A DNA stretch of 64,000 bases, taken from NCBI GenBank assembly GCA_947165675.1, contig CAMVBJ010000008.1:38355-102354 (forward strand). Reading direction: 5' to 3'. A program made the translations under genes and the position numbers. Shown piece by piece: positions 36,345 through 45,413 of this stretch. The stretch's first letter is position 1; every line of letters begins with the position of its first letter. Source of the stretch: an uncultured Prevotellaceae bacterium (GTDB lineage: Bacteria; Bacteroidota; Bacteroidia; Bacteroidales; Muribaculaceae). Below the pieces are notes generated by a model. It had not been told where the DNA came from. It ran no database searches and saw only the letters and a program-made list of their open reading frames with translations.

Positions 36345-38830
36345 ATTACTCAATTACCGAAATAGCCAACGTACTGGAACTGACCAGCGAACGCATCCTT
36401 GACGAGGATGCCATTGTGAGCCAGTTGCTCACCGATTCACGCTCCCTGACATCCCCTGGCGAGACCATCTTCTTTGCCCTGCGCACCGACGCTGGCGATG
36501 GCCACAACTACATTCCCGACCTGTTTGACAAGGGTGTGCGTAACTTTGTGGTTGCCAGCGATTACTTCCCGCTACCCGAGTGCTCAGGAGCCAATTACCT
36601 TGCCGTGGAGTCGCCCTTGGAAGCCTTGCAGGCGTTGGCAACATTCCACCGCAGGCGTTTCCGTGAATTGCCAGTCATCGGCATCACGGGCAGCCGTGGC
36701 AAGACCACCGTCAAGGAGTGGCTCTATCAACTGCTCAAGGACGATTACCGCATCGTGCGCTCGCCACGCAGTTACAACTCGCAAATCGGCGTTCCCCTGT
36801 CACTGTGGGAAATCGACAACAATACCGACCTGGCCATCATCGAGGCTGGCATCTCGACAACTGGTGAGATGGACAACCTGCAAGTGATGATCAGGCCCAC
36901 CATCGGCATCATCACCAACCTGGGCAGCGAGCATAACGACGGCTTTGCTTCGATGGAGCAGAAGGCCCAGGAAAAGGCCAAAATCCTGTATAATTGCGAG
37001 AGCGTCGTCTATTGTGCCGACGATCCGCTGGTGACTCACACCATCGCACCACTCGTCGAGAGCGGTGTCGCTACCGAGATGTCATGGTCACGCAACCACT
37101 GCGAGGCACCCTTGCAGGTCGAGAGCACCGACCGCGGCGAGAAAAACATCACGGTGCACTACAGCTACGACGGCGAAGCCAGCGAGGTGACCATCCCTTT
37201 CACCGCCGACCGCGACTTGGACAATGCCATCATCTGCCTTGCGGTTCTGTTGCAATTAGGGCTCAACCGTGAAGTGATTGCCGAGCGCATGGCTGCACTC
37301 ACACCCGTGGGCACACGACTAAACGTCATCGAGGGAGTGAACAACTGCACCGTCATCGTTGATAGCTACACCAGCGACTACTATTCGCTTACCCCAGCGC
37401 TCAACTTCATGACACGCCGAGCCGGCAACCGTCCTTGCACCGTCATCCTGAGCGACCTCGCCACCGAGAGCTACAGCGGCGACGAGCTATACATCCGCGT
37501 GAGCGAACTACTCAAGACCAAGCGAGTCAACCGCCTGATGGGTATCGGCAAGGAGATGTGCCGTTATAGCCAGTACTTTGACGAGCTGCCCCAGGCCCGT
37601 TTCTATAACGACACCCAAGACTTCATGAACGACTTTGCCAAGGGTGATTTTGACGATGAGACCATCCTCATCAAGGGCGACCCCCGTTATGGATTCAGCC
37701 AGATCATTGACCTGCTGGAAGCCAAGCAACACATGACCGTGATGGAGGTGGACCTCAATGCCCTGGCCCACAATTTCAAGTTCTTCAAGTCGCTTATCAA
37801 GCCTGGCACCAAGACCATCGGTATGGTCAAGGCCAGTGGCTATGGCGCTGGCAGCTACGAGATTGCCAAGACGCTTCAAGACTGTGGTTGTGACTATCTT
37901 GCTGTCGCCGTCCATGACGAGGGAGTGGAGTTGCGCAAGGCAAGCATCACCATGCCTGTCATCGTGCTCAACCCCAATGGCGTGAACTACAAGGCCATGT
38001 TCCAGTACCGCCTGGAGCCCGAGCTCTACAGCATCGACATGGCACGCGACCTCATCAAGGAGGGCAAGCGCTATGGCGTACAGCATTTCCCAGTCCACAT
38101 CAAAATTGACAGTGGCATGCACCGCCTGGGCTTCACCCGCGAACAGTTGCCCGAGCTCATCGAGTTGCTCAAGAGCCAGGACATCATCACCCCAGCGTCG
38201 GTATTCACCCACTTGAGTGTTGCCGACGAGCCCGACCAGGACGCCTATACCCAGGGCCAGTTTGATTACTTTGACACTTGCAGCGAGATGCTACAACAGT
38301 CATTCGACCACTATATCATGCGTCACGTGCTCAACACGAGCGGCATCGTCCGTTTTCCCGAGCGCCAGTACGACATGGTGCGCATCGGTATCGGTCTTTA
38401 CGGTATCCGCACGCTATTTGATGGCAGCGAGGACGCGCTCAAGCCCGTGTCGGCCCTGCGCTCTATCATCATCAGCATCAAGGATTGGCCCGCTGGCACC
38501 ACCATCGGCTACGGTCGCCATGGAGTACTCCAACGTGACAGCCGCATCGCCACAGTGACTATCGGATATGCCGATGGTTTCGACCGCCACTTTGGCAACG
38601 GTGCTGTGAACATGTGGGTCAACGGCAAGCTGTGTCCCACGGTAGGCACCGTATGCATGGACGCTGTGATGATTGACGTGACCGATGTCCCCTGCAAGGT
38701 GGGCGACACGGTCGAGATATTTGGTGAACACGTGCCCATCGAGCAGTTGAGCGAGGCGCGCGGCACCATCCCTTATGAGATATTGACCAGTGTTTCACCG
38801 CGCGTCAAGAGAGTTTATTATCGAGAATAA
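36341..38830 (+). CDS. murF-alr: Fused MurF ligase and alanine racemase
   Basis: An 829-aa fusion typical of Bacteroidota. Residues about 1-460 form MurF, which adds D-Ala-D-Ala to the UDP-MurNAc tripeptide; the ATP loop GITGSRGKTTVKEW is at about 110. Residues about 465-829 form a fold-type III PLP alanine racemase that supplies D-alanine; the PLP lysine is K497 in GMVKASGYGAGSYE, and the C-terminal block contains CMDAVMIDVTDVP and the terminal IPYEILTSVSPRVKRVYY. One polypeptide thus makes and uses D-Ala, with Ddl presumably elsewhere. It overlaps GSCFA by 4 bases and abuts the LRR gene with no gap. Confidence 0.95.
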   Translation: MNYSITEIANVLELTSERILDEDAIVSQLLTDSRSLTSPGETIFFALRTDAGDGHNYIPDLFDKGVRNFVVASDYFPLPECSGANYLAVESPLEALQALATFHRRRFRELPVIGITGSRGKTTVKEWLYQLLKDDYRIVRSPRSYNSQIGVPLSLWEIDNNTDLAIIEAGISTTGEMDNLQVMIRPTIGIITNLGSEHNDGFASMEQKAQEKAKILYNCESVVYCADDPLVTHTIAPLVESGVATEMSWSRNHCEAPLQVESTDRGEKNITVHYSYDGEASEVTIPFTADRDLDNAIICLAVLLQLGLNREVIAERMAALTPVGTRLNVIEGVNNCTVIVDSYTSDYYSLTPALNFMTRRAGNRPCTVILSDLATESYSGDELYIRVSELLKTKRVNRLMGIGKEMCRYSQYFDELPQARFYNDTQDFMNDFAKGDFDDETILIKGDPRYGFSQIIDLLEAKQHMTVMEVDLNALAHNFKFFKSLIKPGTKTIGMVKASGYGAGSYEIAKTLQDCGCDYLAVAVHDEGVELRKASITMPVIVLNPNGVNYKAMFQYRLEPELYSIDMARDLIKEGKRYGVQHFPVHIKIDSGMHRLGFTREQLPELIELLKSQDIITPASVFTHLSVADEPDQDAYTQGQFDYFDTCSEMLQQSFDHYIMRHVLNTSGIVRFPERQYDMVRIGIGLYGIRTLFDGSEDALKPVSALRSIIISIKDWPAGTTIGYGRHGVLQRDSRIATVTIGYADGFDRHFGNGAVNMWVNGKLCPTVGTVCMDAVMIDVTDVPCKVGDTVEIFGEHVPIEQLSEARGTIPYEILTSVSPRVKRVYYRE

Positions 38831-40006
38831 ATGATGAACCATAGAATACGAGACATAGTATTGCTGCTTGTCGCCTGCCTATGTTGTGCCGTGAACGTCC
38901 ACGGACAGGACATCGAGGCCAATGGCATCTACTACAATATCATCAGCGACACCCAGGTCGAGGTGGCTCCTGCCTACTATAACGGCATGAACCACTACGA
39001 GGGCTGCATCATCCTGCCCGAGCGCGTCTATTGCGATGGGGTGAACTATGACGTGTCAGCCATCGCCCCGAGGGCCTTCTGGCAATCGGGAGTGACCGAG
39101 GTCCAGATTCCCAATAGCGTGACCATGATCGGTGAGGCAGCCTTTGCCGACGCTGAGGACCTGGCCAACATCACCCTGCCTCTGGGACTAACCGCTGTGA
39201 GCAAATATATGCTGGCAGGCACTGCCATCACCCATGTGGTGCTCCCCGAGGGGGTGACCAGCATCGGCAGGGGAGCCTTTGAGGACTGCAGTTACCTGAA
39301 GACGATCTTCTTGCCCGCCTCGTTGCGATATATCGGCGAGAGTGCTTTCAGCTACTGTAGCCGTCTCAACGAGATCTATAGCGACGCCTCTACCCCACCC
39401 CTCACGATGGGCGATAATGCCTTTGAGGGTTGTGACGACATCCACGTGATGCTGGCTGGTGCTGCCATCACTCGCCACTATCAGGATGACCCCGTGTGGG
39501 GCAATGAAGACCAGTTCACGCTGTGGATCGACGAGGGATTGGCCGTCTTGCCCACCATGCAACAGGAAAACGTGGGAGATCATTGGACAGCACTGACCCT
39601 TGGCAACAGCCTGGCCTACAAGATCTATGGTCCCGACGGCTATCTGGTTGCCGTGACAGCGGCCGACCGCTATTTCCTGCCCATCGGCGCTCAGAGCACC
39701 GAGTACCTGGTAGTGCCCACAACACTGATGTATGACGAGGAAGACCTGCAACTGGTAGCGACGGCCGAGCCTGCTGCTATCAAGGAAGTCGAGGAAGAGC
39801 GTCCCGAGGGCAAATTGACCATCGTGGGTCTGGACGGCACCATCTACATCGGTGGCGACACCCACGGGATGTGGACCTTTATCTATGACGTGTATGGCAA
39901 CCTGTGGTATGAGCGTCCAGCCGTCAACAACTGGATCAGCTTGCCCGGACAGCGAGTATATATTGTCAAAGTGGGCAACACTGTTCGCAAAGTTTATCTG
40001 AACTAA
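38831..40006 (+). CDS. BspA-like leucine-rich-repeat secreted protein with sorting-like C terminus
   Basis: A 391-aa exported protein: signal peptide to about residue 25 (RDIVLLLVACLCCAVNVHGQ), then four or so LRR_5/BspA-type repeats (for example VTEVQIPNSVTMIGEAAFAD and THVVLPEGVTSIGRGAFEDC) to about 200, then a non-repeat domain, and a C-terminal stretch (YDVYGNLWYERP... ISLPGQRVYIVKVGNTVRKVYLN) resembling a type IX sorting domain. Typical BspA proteins are surface adhesins. The ATG follows the murF/alr stop directly, so it is co-transcribed with wall-synthesis genes, an odd pairing for a surface protein. Confidence 0.85.
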   Translation: MMNHRIRDIVLLLVACLCCAVNVHGQDIEANGIYYNIISDTQVEVAPAYYNGMNHYEGCIILPERVYCDGVNYDVSAIAPRAFWQSGVTEVQIPNSVTMIGEAAFADAEDLANITLPLGLTAVSKYMLAGTAITHVVLPEGVTSIGRGAFEDCSYLKTIFLPASLRYIGESAFSYCSRLNEIYSDASTPPLTMGDNAFEGCDDIHVMLAGAAITRHYQDDPVWGNEDQFTLWIDEGLAVLPTMQQENVGDHWTALTLGNSLAYKIYGPDGYLVAVTAADRYFLPIGAQSTEYLVVPTTLMYDEEDLQLVATAEPAAIKEVEEERPEGKLTIVGLDGTIYIGGDTHGMWTFIYDVYGNLWYERPAVNNWISLPGQRVYIVKVGNTVRKVYLN

Positions 40007-40009
40007 GTC

Positions 40010-40462
40010 ATGTTACAGACCGAAGATATCGACATCAAGTATATGCGCATGGCCCTCGACGAGGCCCACAAGGCACTCGAGCGCGATGAAGTGCCCATCG
40101 GGGCTGTCATCGTGAGCAAGGGACGTGTCATTGGGCGTGGCCACAACCTGACCGAAGCCTTGACCGACGTTACCGCCCATGCCGAGATGCAGGCCATCAC
40201 CGCTGCGGCCTCCACCTTAGGCGGCAAGTACCTGACCGACTGCACCCTCTATGTCACCATCGAGCCGTGCCTGATGTGCGCCGGTGCCCTGGCATGGAGC
40301 CAGATTTCCCGCATCGTCTATGGCGCCAACGATGACAAGCGCGGTTACCACACAATGTGCGCCGCCCCCTTCCACCCCAAGACGACAGTCACCAGCGGCA
40401 TCCTCGCCGACGAGTGTGCCCGCCTCATGACCGACTTTTTCAAGAAAAAAAGGGTAAAATAG
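40010..40462 (+). CDS. tadA: TadA-type nucleoside deaminase
   Basis: A 150-aa zinc-dependent deaminase with motifs HAEMQAI (about residue 53, catalytic Glu) and PCLMCAGAL (about 85-93, two Cys ligands). It matches TadA, which converts A34 to inosine in tRNA-Arg(ACG); other cytidine/guanine deaminases of the same fold cannot be fully excluded, but the block IVYGANDDKRGYHTMC is near the TadA pattern. It starts 3 bases after the LRR gene stop, so it shares the transcript. The C-terminal FFKKKRVK basic tail fits tRNA binding. Confidence 0.85.
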   Translation: MLQTEDIDIKYMRMALDEAHKALERDEVPIGAVIVSKGRVIGRGHNLTEALTDVTAHAEMQAITAAASTLGGKYLTDCTLYVTIEPCLMCAGALAWSQISRIVYGANDDKRGYHTMCAAPFHPKTTVTSGILADECARLMTDFFKKKRVK

Positions 40463-40520
40463 GGACGGTTCTTTTGATGTAATTTTAGATATCAACTCAT
40501 AAACCAGAATAATTAAAGTG

Positions 40521-41462
40521 ATGAAAAAGACGCTATTGTTACCGCTATTGATGATGACTGCCATGACGTTCATGGCAACGACGGCATGTGCCCACACGAC
40601 AACCAACAAGCAAGATGCCATCGAGATGGCTGCTCCCGAAGAGGAAGCCTCTTTTCCTGCCGATACCATCGAGGTGATGAGCCAGGCGATGAATCGCATC
40701 ATCAAGAATGTAGTCGTAAAGCCCCAGCAATACTTTGATGACGTAGAGTCCAACAAATACCCGGTGCTCTACCTGCTGCACGGCGCCGACGGCTGCTACA
40801 ACGACTGGTCCCGCAAGGCCGACCTGCATCGGCTGGCCGACCGCTATGGCGTAATCATCGTGTGTCCCGACGGACAGGACAGCTGGTACTTTGACTCGCC
40901 CATCGACCCCAAGATGCAGTTCGAGACCTACGTGAGCAAGGAACTGGTCACCTATATCGACAGCCATTACCGCACCCATGCCAACCGCTACATGCGTGCC
41001 ATCACGGGCCTGAGCATGGGTGGCCATGGCGCGCTCTTCCTGGCCTTCCGACATCCCGACGTGTTCTGGTCCTGCGGCAGCATGAGCGGTAACATGGACA
41101 TCACCCAGTTCACCGACCGATGGCACATCCGCGCCCGCCTAGGAGACTACGAGAGCAACCCGCAGCGGTGGCATGACCATGCCGTGTGCAACCAGTTGGA
41201 CAAGGTGAAGAACTGCCCCCTCAAGCCCGCCCAGAACATCCTCATCGACGACGGCCTGAACGACATCTTCATCAAGAACAACATCGCCATCCACGACAAG
41301 ATGGTGGAGATGGGCATCGACCACGACTTCACCGTGCGCCCCGGTCGCCACAGTTGGACCTACTGGGTCAACTCGCTTGACTATCACATGCTGTTCTTTG
41401 ACAAAGCCTTTGACCGCGGCCGCGAACTCATGAAGAAAGAAGCGGACAACAATCATAACTAA
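40521..41462 (+). CDS. Exported alpha/beta-hydrolase esterase
   Basis: A 313-aa esterase of the esterase D/feruloyl-type family. It has a signal peptide with a Cys at about 24 (MATTAC), which may make it a lipoprotein. The nucleophile elbow is GLSMGGHGA; the catalytic Asp is likely within LIDDGLND and the His within PGRHSWTYW. The block YLLHGADGCYNDW is the oxyanion-side motif of this family. The ORF track starts at a GTG (40518); ATG 40521 is used. The natural ester is unknown; a role in acetyl- or feruloyl-polysaccharide breakdown is inference. Confidence 0.88.
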   Translation: MKKTLLLPLLMMTAMTFMATTACAHTTTNKQDAIEMAAPEEEASFPADTIEVMSQAMNRIIKNVVVKPQQYFDDVESNKYPVLYLLHGADGCYNDWSRKADLHRLADRYGVIIVCPDGQDSWYFDSPIDPKMQFETYVSKELVTYIDSHYRTHANRYMRAITGLSMGGHGALFLAFRHPDVFWSCGSMSGNMDITQFTDRWHIRARLGDYESNPQRWHDHAVCNQLDKVKNCPLKPAQNILIDDGLNDIFIKNNIAIHDKMVEMGIDHDFTVRPGRHSWTYWVNSLDYHMLFFDKAFDRGRELMKKEADNNHN

Positions 41463-41482
41463 CCTGATAATACCTTACCACA

Positions 41483-42517
41483 ATGAAACGACCCAAGATA
41501 CTTATCATCTATACCGGCGGCACCATCGGCATGATCGAGAACCCCGACACCCATGCCCTGCAGCCGTTTGACTTTGACCACCTCATGGACAATGTGCCCA
41601 AGGTCAAGAAACTGGACTATGACATCGACAACCTCCAGTTCAACCCGCCCATCGACAGCAGTAACATGGATCCGACCCACTGGCGCGACATCGCGCTGGC
41701 CATCGAGGAGCACTATGACCGCTACGACGGATTTGTGGTGTTGCATGGTACCGACACGATGGCGTTCACAGCCTCGGCGCTGAGTTTCATGCTCGAAAAC
41801 CTGAGCAAGCCCGTCATCATCACTGGCTCGCAACTGCCCATTGGCGAGGTGCGCACCGACGGCGAGGAGAACCTCATCACTGCCCTGCAGGTGGCTGCCG
41901 CTATCGACGAGAAGGGACGGCCGCGCGTACAGGAGGTTGCCATCCTGTTCGAGAACTACCTGTGGCGAGGCAACCGTGCCACCAAGATGAGCGCCGACAA
42001 CTTCAATGCCTTCAAGAGCTTCAACTATCCCGAACTGGCCGAAATCGGTCTCGACATCGAGTATAACGAGGCCAGCCTGAGGAGAATGCCGCCGCGCCCG
42101 CTACGGGTGTGCACCGACATGGACACCAACGTCATGTTCCTGGAACTCAACCCCGGCATGACCGAGCAGACACTCGACTACCTGCTGCACACACCCAGCA
42201 TCAAGGGCATTGTCCTCAAGACATACGGTGCCGGCAACACGCCCAGCCACCCGTGGTTCATCAAGTGCATCAAGGAGGCCGTGGAGCGTGGTGTGGTCAT
42301 CGTCAACGTGACCCAGTGCGTCAACGGCGGCGTGAACTGCACACTCTATGAGACGGGCAAGACACTGCTCGATGCAGGTGTCATCAGCGGCGCAGACATG
42401 ACCAGCGAGGCTGCAATCACCAAGCTGATGTTCCTCTTCGGCATGAAGTATTCCCCAAGCATGGTCAAGAAATACATGGTCAGCGACCTGTGCGGCGAAC
42501 TCACCGTTACCACCTGA
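41483..42517 (+). CDS. ansA: Type I L-asparaginase
   Basis: A cytoplasmic 344-aa asparaginase hydrolysing asparagine to aspartate and ammonia. The first catalytic Thr is T14 in IIYTGGTIGMIE, the second lies in the HGTDTMAF block at about residue 92. No signal peptide, consistent with the cytoplasmic type I enzyme. It is 20 bases after the esterase and is the last gene of the run, which closes at a strong hairpin. Confidence 0.93.
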   Translation: MKRPKILIIYTGGTIGMIENPDTHALQPFDFDHLMDNVPKVKKLDYDIDNLQFNPPIDSSNMDPTHWRDIALAIEEHYDRYDGFVVLHGTDTMAFTASALSFMLENLSKPVIITGSQLPIGEVRTDGEENLITALQVAAAIDEKGRPRVQEVAILFENYLWRGNRATKMSADNFNAFKSFNYPELAEIGLDIEYNEASLRRMPPRPLRVCTDMDTNVMFLELNPGMTEQTLDYLLHTPSIKGIVLKTYGAGNTPSHPWFIKCIKEAVERGVVIVNVTQCVNGGVNCTLYETGKTLLDAGVISGADMTSEAAITKLMFLFGMKYSPSMVKKYMVSDLCGELTVTT

Positions 42518-42537
42518 ACAGGCCACCACACCATTTA

Positions 42538-42576
42538 AATGAAGCCGCCTGGACGATGTGTCCAGGCGGCTTCATT
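42538..42576. terminator. Bidirectional terminator between ansA and the DUF4332 gene
   Basis: A perfect 17-bp GC-rich inverted repeat (AATGAAGCCGCCTGGAC / GTCCAGGCGGCTTCATT) with a 5-base loop, between convergent genes. Confidence 0.85.
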
Positions 42577-42597
42577 TGTCAGGTTGCTAAGGATCGT

Positions 42598-43005
42598 TTA
42601 GTAAGTCATTCGGGGCTCGAGTTCCTTGGCTTGGTCAATCATGCGTTGCAACTCGCTCTCGACCGGAACGCGGCGGCACAAGTGCTTTTCCTCGTTCACC
42701 TCGACGAGCTTGGAGGCCAGGTTGGCGGGAACGCGGTGACCCAATTCCTTAACGGTGTCAACGCCTGCTGCCTCAAGGAGTTCGGCAAACTGCGGACCGA
42801 TGCCGTCAACACGGAAGAGGTCGGCATGATTAGCCCAGCGCAGAATCAGTTTCTCACTGATACCGGTTTTCTCGGCCAATTCCTTACGTCCTGCCGGTGC
42901 AGCGCAACGATCCAGCAGTTGTTCAACAGTATCAATGTTTTCGGCCATTAACTTAGAGGCGAATGCTTCGCCAATGCCTTCAATGTCAATAATCTTGTAA
43001 TTCAT
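42598..43005 (-). CDS. DUF4332 helix-hairpin-helix protein
   Basis: A 135-aa soluble protein consisting of two helix-hairpin-helix-like repeats: YKIIDIEGIGEAFASKLMAE at the start and RVDGIGPQFAELLEAAGVDTV in the middle. This fits DUF4332, whose HhH repeats resemble those of DNA-binding proteins such as RadC/PolX; a nucleic-acid role is inference. It contains only one cysteine and no enzymatic motif. It is a single-gene unit. Confidence 0.88.
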   Translation of the reverse strand: MNYKIIDIEGIGEAFASKLMAENIDTVEQLLDRCAAPAGRKELAEKTGISEKLILRWANHADLFRVDGIGPQFAELLEAAGVDTVKELGHRVPANLASKLVEVNEEKHLCRRVPVESELQRMIDQAKELEPRMTY

Positions 43006-43152
43006 TCTTTAGATTAAATTTTTTGGTGATAATTAATAAACATGTAATCATTAAATAAGCCAAAAGTTGGAAACCACTAACTTTTAGACGCCCTAAAATT
43101 ACAATCTTCCTGAATAAAAAACAAGAAATTTACATTTTTTAATTATTGACAA

Positions 43153-43842
43153 TTACTCGGCCTTCTTCTCGCAGTTGCAATCGATGATCTTCCAGATAAG
43201 GGCTGCCAAAGCACCGCCCACAAAGGGACCAACGATGAACACCCAAAGTTCGTTCAGTGCCTGACCACCCTGAAAGAGAGCCGGACCGATTGAACGTGCA
43301 GGGTTGACCGAGGTGCCCGTGAAGTGGATACCCACCAGGTGGATAAGGATCAGCGACAGACCGATGGCAAGACCAGCAAAGTTGTTGGTAGCACCGTTGG
43401 TTACCGAGGTAGCACCCAGCACTACAAGCACAAAGAGCATCGTGAGGACAATCTCGACAATCAATCCATTAGTCACGCCGAATGCACATGAGTTGGCACC
43501 CGTGCTTGTCGTGATGATCGCATCGGGCGAAGCGGTTCCCACGATGCCTGCCAGCACTGCTGCGGCAAGGATAGCGCCGATAACCTGGAATACCATGTAC
43601 ATGCCACAATCCTTGGCATTCATGCGACCACTCAGGAACACACCCAAGGTGATAGCGGGATTAATGTGGCATCCGCTGATGCCGCCAATGGTGTAAGCCA
43701 TTGCCACGACAGCCAGACCAAAGGCCATAGCGGTCCCAACCACCGATGCAGTGTCGGTTCCACAACCAAGTGCTACTGCTGCTCCGCAGCCCAAAAACGT
43801 CAGCACAAACGTTCCTACCATTTCAGCTAAATACTTTTTCAT
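43153..43842 (-). CDS. aqpZ: Aquaporin Z
   Basis: A 229-aa six-helix channel of the MIP family with both NPA boxes (CHINPAITLG near residue 60 and TSVNPARSIGPALF near 180). The LIHLVGIHFTGTSVNPARS context resembles water-selective AqpZ, including the His before the second NPA, rather than a glycerol facilitator. The length is normal. It is transcribed alone from a full-consensus promoter, divergent from ugd. It ends in a KIIDCNCEKKAE tail. Confidence 0.92.
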   Translation of the reverse strand: MKKYLAEMVGTFVLTFLGCGAAVALGCGTDTASVVGTAMAFGLAVVAMAYTIGGISGCHINPAITLGVFLSGRMNAKDCGMYMVFQVIGAILAAAVLAGIVGTASPDAIITTSTGANSCAFGVTNGLIVEIVLTMLFVLVVLGATSVTNGATNNFAGLAIGLSLILIHLVGIHFTGTSVNPARSIGPALFQGGQALNELWVFIVGPFVGGALAALIWKIIDCNCEKKAE

Positions 43843-43917
43843 AGTGAAATTCTGATTATTTAATGGTTAAACAAGTGATTTCTCGACTTTAACAATAATA
43901 TAACAATTACGAAAGTG

Positions 43918-43947
43918 CAAACTTAACAATTTTTGATGAAAAACAAA
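43918..43947 (-). promoter_or_regulatory. Promoter of aqpZ
   Basis: Minus strand: TTTG (43944-43947), 18-base spacer, TAAGTTTG (43918-43925), about 75 bases before the ATG. Confidence 0.6.
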
Positions 43948-43969
43948 AGAATTTATGATAAAAACTTTC

Positions 43970-43977
43970 TATATTTG
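43970..43977 (+). promoter_or_regulatory. -7 element of the ugd promoter
   Basis: TATATTTG, 48 bases before the ugd ATG, back to back with the aqpZ promoter. Confidence 0.5.
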
Positions 43978-44025
43978 CAAATTCATTACACTTATAAACC
44001 TATCATTGAATAAAAAAATAATACG

Positions 44026-45342
44026 ATGAACGTTTCTATAGTTGGAACAGGATATGTGGGGCTGGTGAGTGGCACGTGCTTTGCCGACCTTGGTGTCAAT
44101 GTTACCTGTGTGGACAGTGATAGCCAGAAGATTAACCGACTGGTCTATGGCGCAATCCCCATCTATGAGCCTGGCCTTGACAACATGATCGCCCGTAACG
44201 TCAACGACAAGCGCCTGACGTTCTCCAGCGATTACAAGCAGGGCTTCATCGACCAGGATTACGTCTTCTGTGCCATCGACACAACCGCCAGCGAAGACGG
44301 CTCGACCGACTTGACACCCATTCTTGACATCGCCAAGGACTTCGGCCAGCACATCACCCACTATAGCGTGTTTGTCATCAAGTCGACAGTCCCTGTCGGC
44401 ACAGCTCAGCATGTGACCAAAATCATCAGCGACACCCTTGAGGCACGCGGTGCCGGAGATATCAAGTTTGATGTAGCCAGCAACCCCGACTTCCTCACTG
44501 AGGGCAACGGCATCAAGGATTTCATGAAGCCCGACCGCATCGTCATCGGCACCGAGACGTCCAGTGCCCGTCAAGCCATGGAACGGTTGTACCGCACCAT
44601 CCTGATGCACAACAACCGCACAGTCATCTATACAGACACCCGCACCGCCGAGATGATCAAGTATGCCGCCACATCGATGCTTGCTACCCGCGTGAGCTTC
44701 ATGAACGAGATCGCCAACCTGTGTGAAATCGTCGGCGCCGACATCAACATCGTGCGCCACGGAGTGGGCACCGACAGCCGTATCGGTCCCAAGTACATCT
44801 TCCCTGGCTGTGGCTATGGCGGAACCCTGTTCCCCCAAGACATCAAGGACTTGATCAAGATAGGCAATGAGCACAACTTCGACATGGAAGTTCTCAAGGC
44901 TGTAGAGAATGTCAACACACGACAGAAGCGCATCATGTTCAAGAAGCTCAACAACCACTTCAAGGGTGACCTTGACGGCAAGACCGTCGCCCTGTGGGGA
45001 CTCGCTTTCAAGCCCGAGACCGACGACATGACTGCAGCTCCCGCTATCGACACGATTAACCTGCTGATGGATGCTGGTTGCAATGTGCGCGTCTATGACC
45101 CCGTCGCCATGAATGCCACCAAACGCCGCTGGGGCAATGTCTATTGTGGCGTGGACATGTATGATGCTGTCAAGGGTGCCGATGCCGTCCTGCTGCTCAC
45201 CGAGTGGCGACAGTTCCGCATCCCGGCATGGCACACGGTAAAAAGTTTAATGAAGACCCCGCTCATCATTGATGGTCGCAACGTGTATGACGGCGACGAA
45301 CTCGAGGAGATGGGCTTCACCTACTACTGCATTGGCCGCTAA
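44026..45342 (+). CDS. ugd: UDP-glucose 6-dehydrogenase
   Basis: A 438-aa NAD-dependent enzyme oxidising UDP-glucose to UDP-glucuronate for surface polysaccharides. The NAD-binding motif VGTGYVGLVSGTCFADLG opens the protein, and the catalytic Cys is in FPGCGYGGTLFPQDIKDL at about residue 263. The C-terminal domain carries LWGLAFKPETDDM. Length and motifs are normal. No polysaccharide cluster surrounds it; it is monocistronic with its own promoter and terminator. Confidence 0.95.
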   Translation: MNVSIVGTGYVGLVSGTCFADLGVNVTCVDSDSQKINRLVYGAIPIYEPGLDNMIARNVNDKRLTFSSDYKQGFIDQDYVFCAIDTTASEDGSTDLTPILDIAKDFGQHITHYSVFVIKSTVPVGTAQHVTKIISDTLEARGAGDIKFDVASNPDFLTEGNGIKDFMKPDRIVIGTETSSARQAMERLYRTILMHNNRTVIYTDTRTAEMIKYAATSMLATRVSFMNEIANLCEIVGADINIVRHGVGTDSRIGPKYIFPGCGYGGTLFPQDIKDLIKIGNEHNFDMEVLKAVENVNTRQKRIMFKKLNNHFKGDLDGKTVALWGLAFKPETDDMTAAPAIDTINLLMDAGCNVRVYDPVAMNATKRRWGNVYCGVDMYDAVKGADAVLLLTEWRQFRIPAWHTVKSLMKTPLIIDGRNVYDGDELEEMGFTYYCIGR

Positions 45343-45370
45343 GCTGTGCTGCTGAAAGCCGTGCAACCTT

Positions 45371-45411
45371 ATTACAAGAAAAACCGCTGTTCTGGCGGTT
45401 TTTCTTGTAAT
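45371..45411. terminator. Bidirectional terminator between ugd and the PorE-like gene
   Basis: A perfect 17-bp inverted repeat (ATTACAAGAAAAACCGC / GCGGTTTTTCTTGTAAT) with a 7-base loop and T-rich arm, between convergent genes. Confidence 0.85.
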
Positions 45412-45413
45412 AT

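Noticed and set aside
43969-45234. 421-aa minus-strand ORF opposite ugd
   Set aside because: Antisense shadow of ugd; Asp/Val/Gly-rich composition and no motifs.
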